From assembly GCA_030141605.1 (NCBI GenBank), contig JAQGDQ010000353.1:37501-70827 (forward strand): a stretch of 33,327 nt of DNA, given 5' to 3'. This DNA comes from Tubiluchus corallicola. Its lineage: Eukaryota > Priapulida > Priapulimorpha > Priapulimorphida > Tubiluchidae. Each line of letters opens with the position of its first letter. Positions within the stretch are counted from its first letter, which is position 1. Under the pieces are notes generated by a model. It saw only the letters and a list, made by a program, of their open reading frames with translations, searched no databases and had not been told where the DNA came from. Positions 31,221 through 33,327 of the stretch are shown one piece after another. A program made the translations under genes and the position numbers.

Positions 31221-32569
31221 CTTTTGGTAGAAATACTGCATGTTTCATCTTCCCGAGACATCCTCGCTAAATTCAGTCTTAAATTTAACTACTCAATTAC
31301 TTCTTTCTTATTTAGAGAACAACAATTAACACATTTTAGGATAAGATTCTAAGATTTAATCTCTCTGTTGACAGACTGACGTTTTCATATTTTATTAATG
31401 CAACATCGATTGCTATATTCGTTATAAATAAAAATAACGCACGCCTTTATTTATTTCATACGTGTACATTTTCAGATTTTGAAATGGTTAGTAGAACTTT
31501 ACTAAAAAAAACAAACCGGTCTGACATTACATTGACTAATATTATTAATTGTACTTTGTATATGAGAAACACGGCAAGTATAACTTAATTTAGACATGGT
31601 TATGCAGTATAAAACTCGCAAAGTAGCTGCTGCTAACAGGTTTCACTGTGAAATGACTTTCTTGCTGCATGGGATTTCGAGAAAAACTGGAAATTTCAAA
31701 AAAATTCCCTGCGCCATTTTCCCTTGCATCCTCACTGTGAATTGGGTCTAGCAAGTTCCATTGAGGAAGTTCTTGTCCTGGGGTAGAAATGTGTGGAAGT
31801 AATTTTTGCTGTTTATTTGCTGTTGCATCATATGTTTACCAATGTTTTTAAAGGTATTTTAAACAGAGCTGGTCTTGGCAGTAGTTCGTAATTAGTCATC
31901 TAGATGTCACTGGAAGACTGCAATTGTCGCTTATTGTACCGAGTACGCGATTGTAGTATTGTGTGATCCATTTAATTGTTAGTCTACTACACTAAAGTAC
32001 TGAATTAGTCTATGCTGCCATCTACACTCGTTGTTTTGCTCTAATTGTACAAAGTTTGTCAGAGACTGATTTTTGTTTCTAAATATTATTTCCTTTTGCT
32101 TTGATAGATGTTCATTAATCAGAGTAATTAGATTGTTAATTTCATGCTTTAATTCTGGTTCTAACTCTCTTATTCAAGTTTAAATACAGAAAAATTATAA
32201 CATTATAACACAGCTTTCTGTAAACCAATAATCTTTATTCTGCTATCAAAGAAGCCAAGTAGACTTTGATTTTGGTTTAACTAGTAGTCTGTAGAGTATA
32301 GGTGACCTTTCCATTTATGGTCTGTATGGATGAATGTAATGTACCTTCCAATAGGAACTTGTATGTCTGGTCATGTGATTACAGCTTTATTCTCTCGGGC
32401 ATGCAAGTTTCAGTTGATCTAGAGACAGCATTGAGAAAGGATGCAAATTTTCTACTGTTAAATATCATATTGCTAACTTTATGACTGTTTGTTCAATTTT
32501 ATGGTCTGTGTACGTTTTGCAATTAAATGATTGCAAATTTCTAGAGCAATGAAGTTTTTCGTTTTTTAG
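31221..32569. other. Probable intron or intergenic DNA
   Basis: AT-rich sequence with no convincing exon, directly upstream of the splice acceptor at 32569. If the exon call is right, at least its 3' part is intron. A 60-codon frame at 32302-32484 has no recognisable feature. Confidence 0.5.
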
Positions 32570-33002
32570 ATTGAAGCCAAAACTGAAGCTGAAGCCTCCC
32601 CCGCCAGGCCAGTAGTTAGTTCAAGCTCAAAAGAAGGTCAGTGTAGAAATGAACTGGCCAGCATGACCAGCAACGCATCAGCTATAGGCCTAGGACGGGA
32701 AAACCTACTTCCCTACAACAATTTCCTGGATGTTTCCTGCGTAAGCTGTTACACGTACACGTTTCGCAGCCCGGGAAAGCTGTTCTCTTGCGCGGGCGTT
32801 CTGGGATCCGAACGGAACGACCGGCTGTGCGAGCTGACTCGGAACGGAACCGTGGAACACGTTCCGGACTGGAGGAACGATTCCAGTTCTGTGTACAACA
32901 CGCTGACCTCCTCCGAAGCAGAGAAGTGGAGATCGTGTTGCATGTTGGCACAAGAATGTTGTGATAAACAATTGGATGCTGTTTCTGAAAGTAAACAAAC
33001 AA
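32570..33002 (+). CDS. Internal exon of a cysteine-rich extracellular domain; possible class B GPCR
   Basis: The exon is open for 144 codons, precisely from a T-rich acceptor (GTTTTTCGTTTTTTAG, ending 32569, whose TAG would be an in-frame stop) to a donor at 33003 (ACAA then GTATGT). A weaker donor at 32991 gives the same phase. GC and CpG content is clearly above the flanks. The peptide has nine cysteines, including VSCVSC and W-RSCCMLAQECCDKQL near its end, and three N-glycosylation sequons (NAS, NGT, NDS), so it is probably extracellular. A W-x2-CC-x3-x-CC pattern just before the Cys/Trp hormone-receptor module is, as I recall it, found in some invertebrate class B (secretin-like) GPCRs. 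No WDG motif or membrane helix is in this exon, so another secreted or surface protein is possible. The upstream exon should end in phase 0 and the next start in phase 1. Confidence 0.7.
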
Positions 33003-33327
33003 GTATGTTTTATTTTTTGTACCTATAAAACAACAAAATAAATAATTTTACTATCTGTAGCTTGTAAGCGCAAACTTAGCTATAGCGATAGCAAGCTGTT
33101 TGCTATTCTGAGATGGAAAAAAACATCAGGTGTGGTTGGTTGATTGACTCACACCTGTTGTTTTCATCGTTGTCGTCATCATCGTCATCGTCGTCGCCGT
33201 CAGGGAAAAGATTAACTGCAGATGTATAACGCAAAAGCACGCTCATATTGATTAGTAACAAGTAAGAGTTGGTGTATATATATGTAACGAATCTTTGACA
33301 TGGCCAATTGCGCATGCGCAGTGACTT
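33003..33327 (+). other. Probable start of the downstream intron
   Basis: AT-rich sequence follows the donor. It contains a hairpin (CAGGTGTG 33127-33134 with CACACCTG 33150-33157), a CATCGT-type triplet repeat (about 33165-33198) and, at the window edge, a CCAAT followed by the 12-bp palindrome TGCGCATGCGCA (33309-33320). The 70-codon poly-Asp frame on the minus strand is a product of the triplet repeat. Confidence 0.55.

Noticed and set aside
32682-33002. Three antisense frames of 64-106 codons across the exon
   Set aside because: Shadows of the GC-rich plus-strand exon; they lack splice boundaries and domain motifs.

Overview
This window looks like non-coding, transposon-rich DNA from an animal, most likely an invertebrate. 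The evidence is an AT-rich background, many minisatellites and simple repeats, LINE 3' ends with AATAAA signals, Tc1/mariner-like, hAT-like and TTAA-flanked inverted-repeat elements, an LTR element with a tRNA-type primer site, and one intron-flanked exon. Nothing looks bacterial or phage-like, and there is no operon, CRISPR array or complete gene. The species cannot be named from the sequence.

The only strong coding call is an internal exon at 32570-33002 (+). It is open exactly from a polypyrimidine-tract acceptor to a good GT donor, is GC-richer than its surroundings, and encodes a cysteine-rich segment with three N-glycosylation sequons. I read it as probably part of an extracellular domain, possibly the hormone-binding ectodomain of a class B (secretin-like) GPCR. 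That family call is tentative. The rest of the gene would lie mainly beyond the right edge, with 5' exons possibly in or left of the window.

Layout. 1-2236: featureless. 2237-2538: 42-bp minisatellite. 3012-4110: inverted-repeat element fragments, including a 235-bp hAT-like insertion nested in an older repeat. 5359-5828: 31-bp minisatellite. 6621-7356: a duplicated repeat split by a truncated retroelement. 8112-9017: a TTAA-family element fragment, then an internally deleted LTR element. 9213-11411: palindromic and AT-rich DNA with a 557-base assembly gap. 11412-11700: a LINE-like 3' tail. 12079-13816: two long minisatellites and a hAT-like terminus. 15513-16732: a mariner-like element expanded by an internal minisatellite. 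17229-18190: a LINE 3' end and a second copy of the older repeat. 18816-20459: one copy each of two TTAA-flanked families. 20766-21135: CT repeat. 24108-24567 and 27692-28259: second copies of those families. 25103-26394: GAC, CA and 63-bp repeats. 29528-30104: a minus-strand LINE with a recognisable reverse-transcriptase C-terminus. 30638-31220: an alternating 42-bp minisatellite. 32570-33002: the exon.

The most interesting signals are: stem-loops just upstream of AATAAA in five retroelement tails, two of them with matching loops and a changed but still paired stem; the dated nested insertion with an empty-site paralogue; CRE-like motifs carried by the TTAA-flanked families, one copy of which also holds an ATG-initiated mini-exon with a consensus splice donor; and the LTR remnant whose primer site resembles a tRNA-Leu 3' end. 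I did not find a new multi-gene system.
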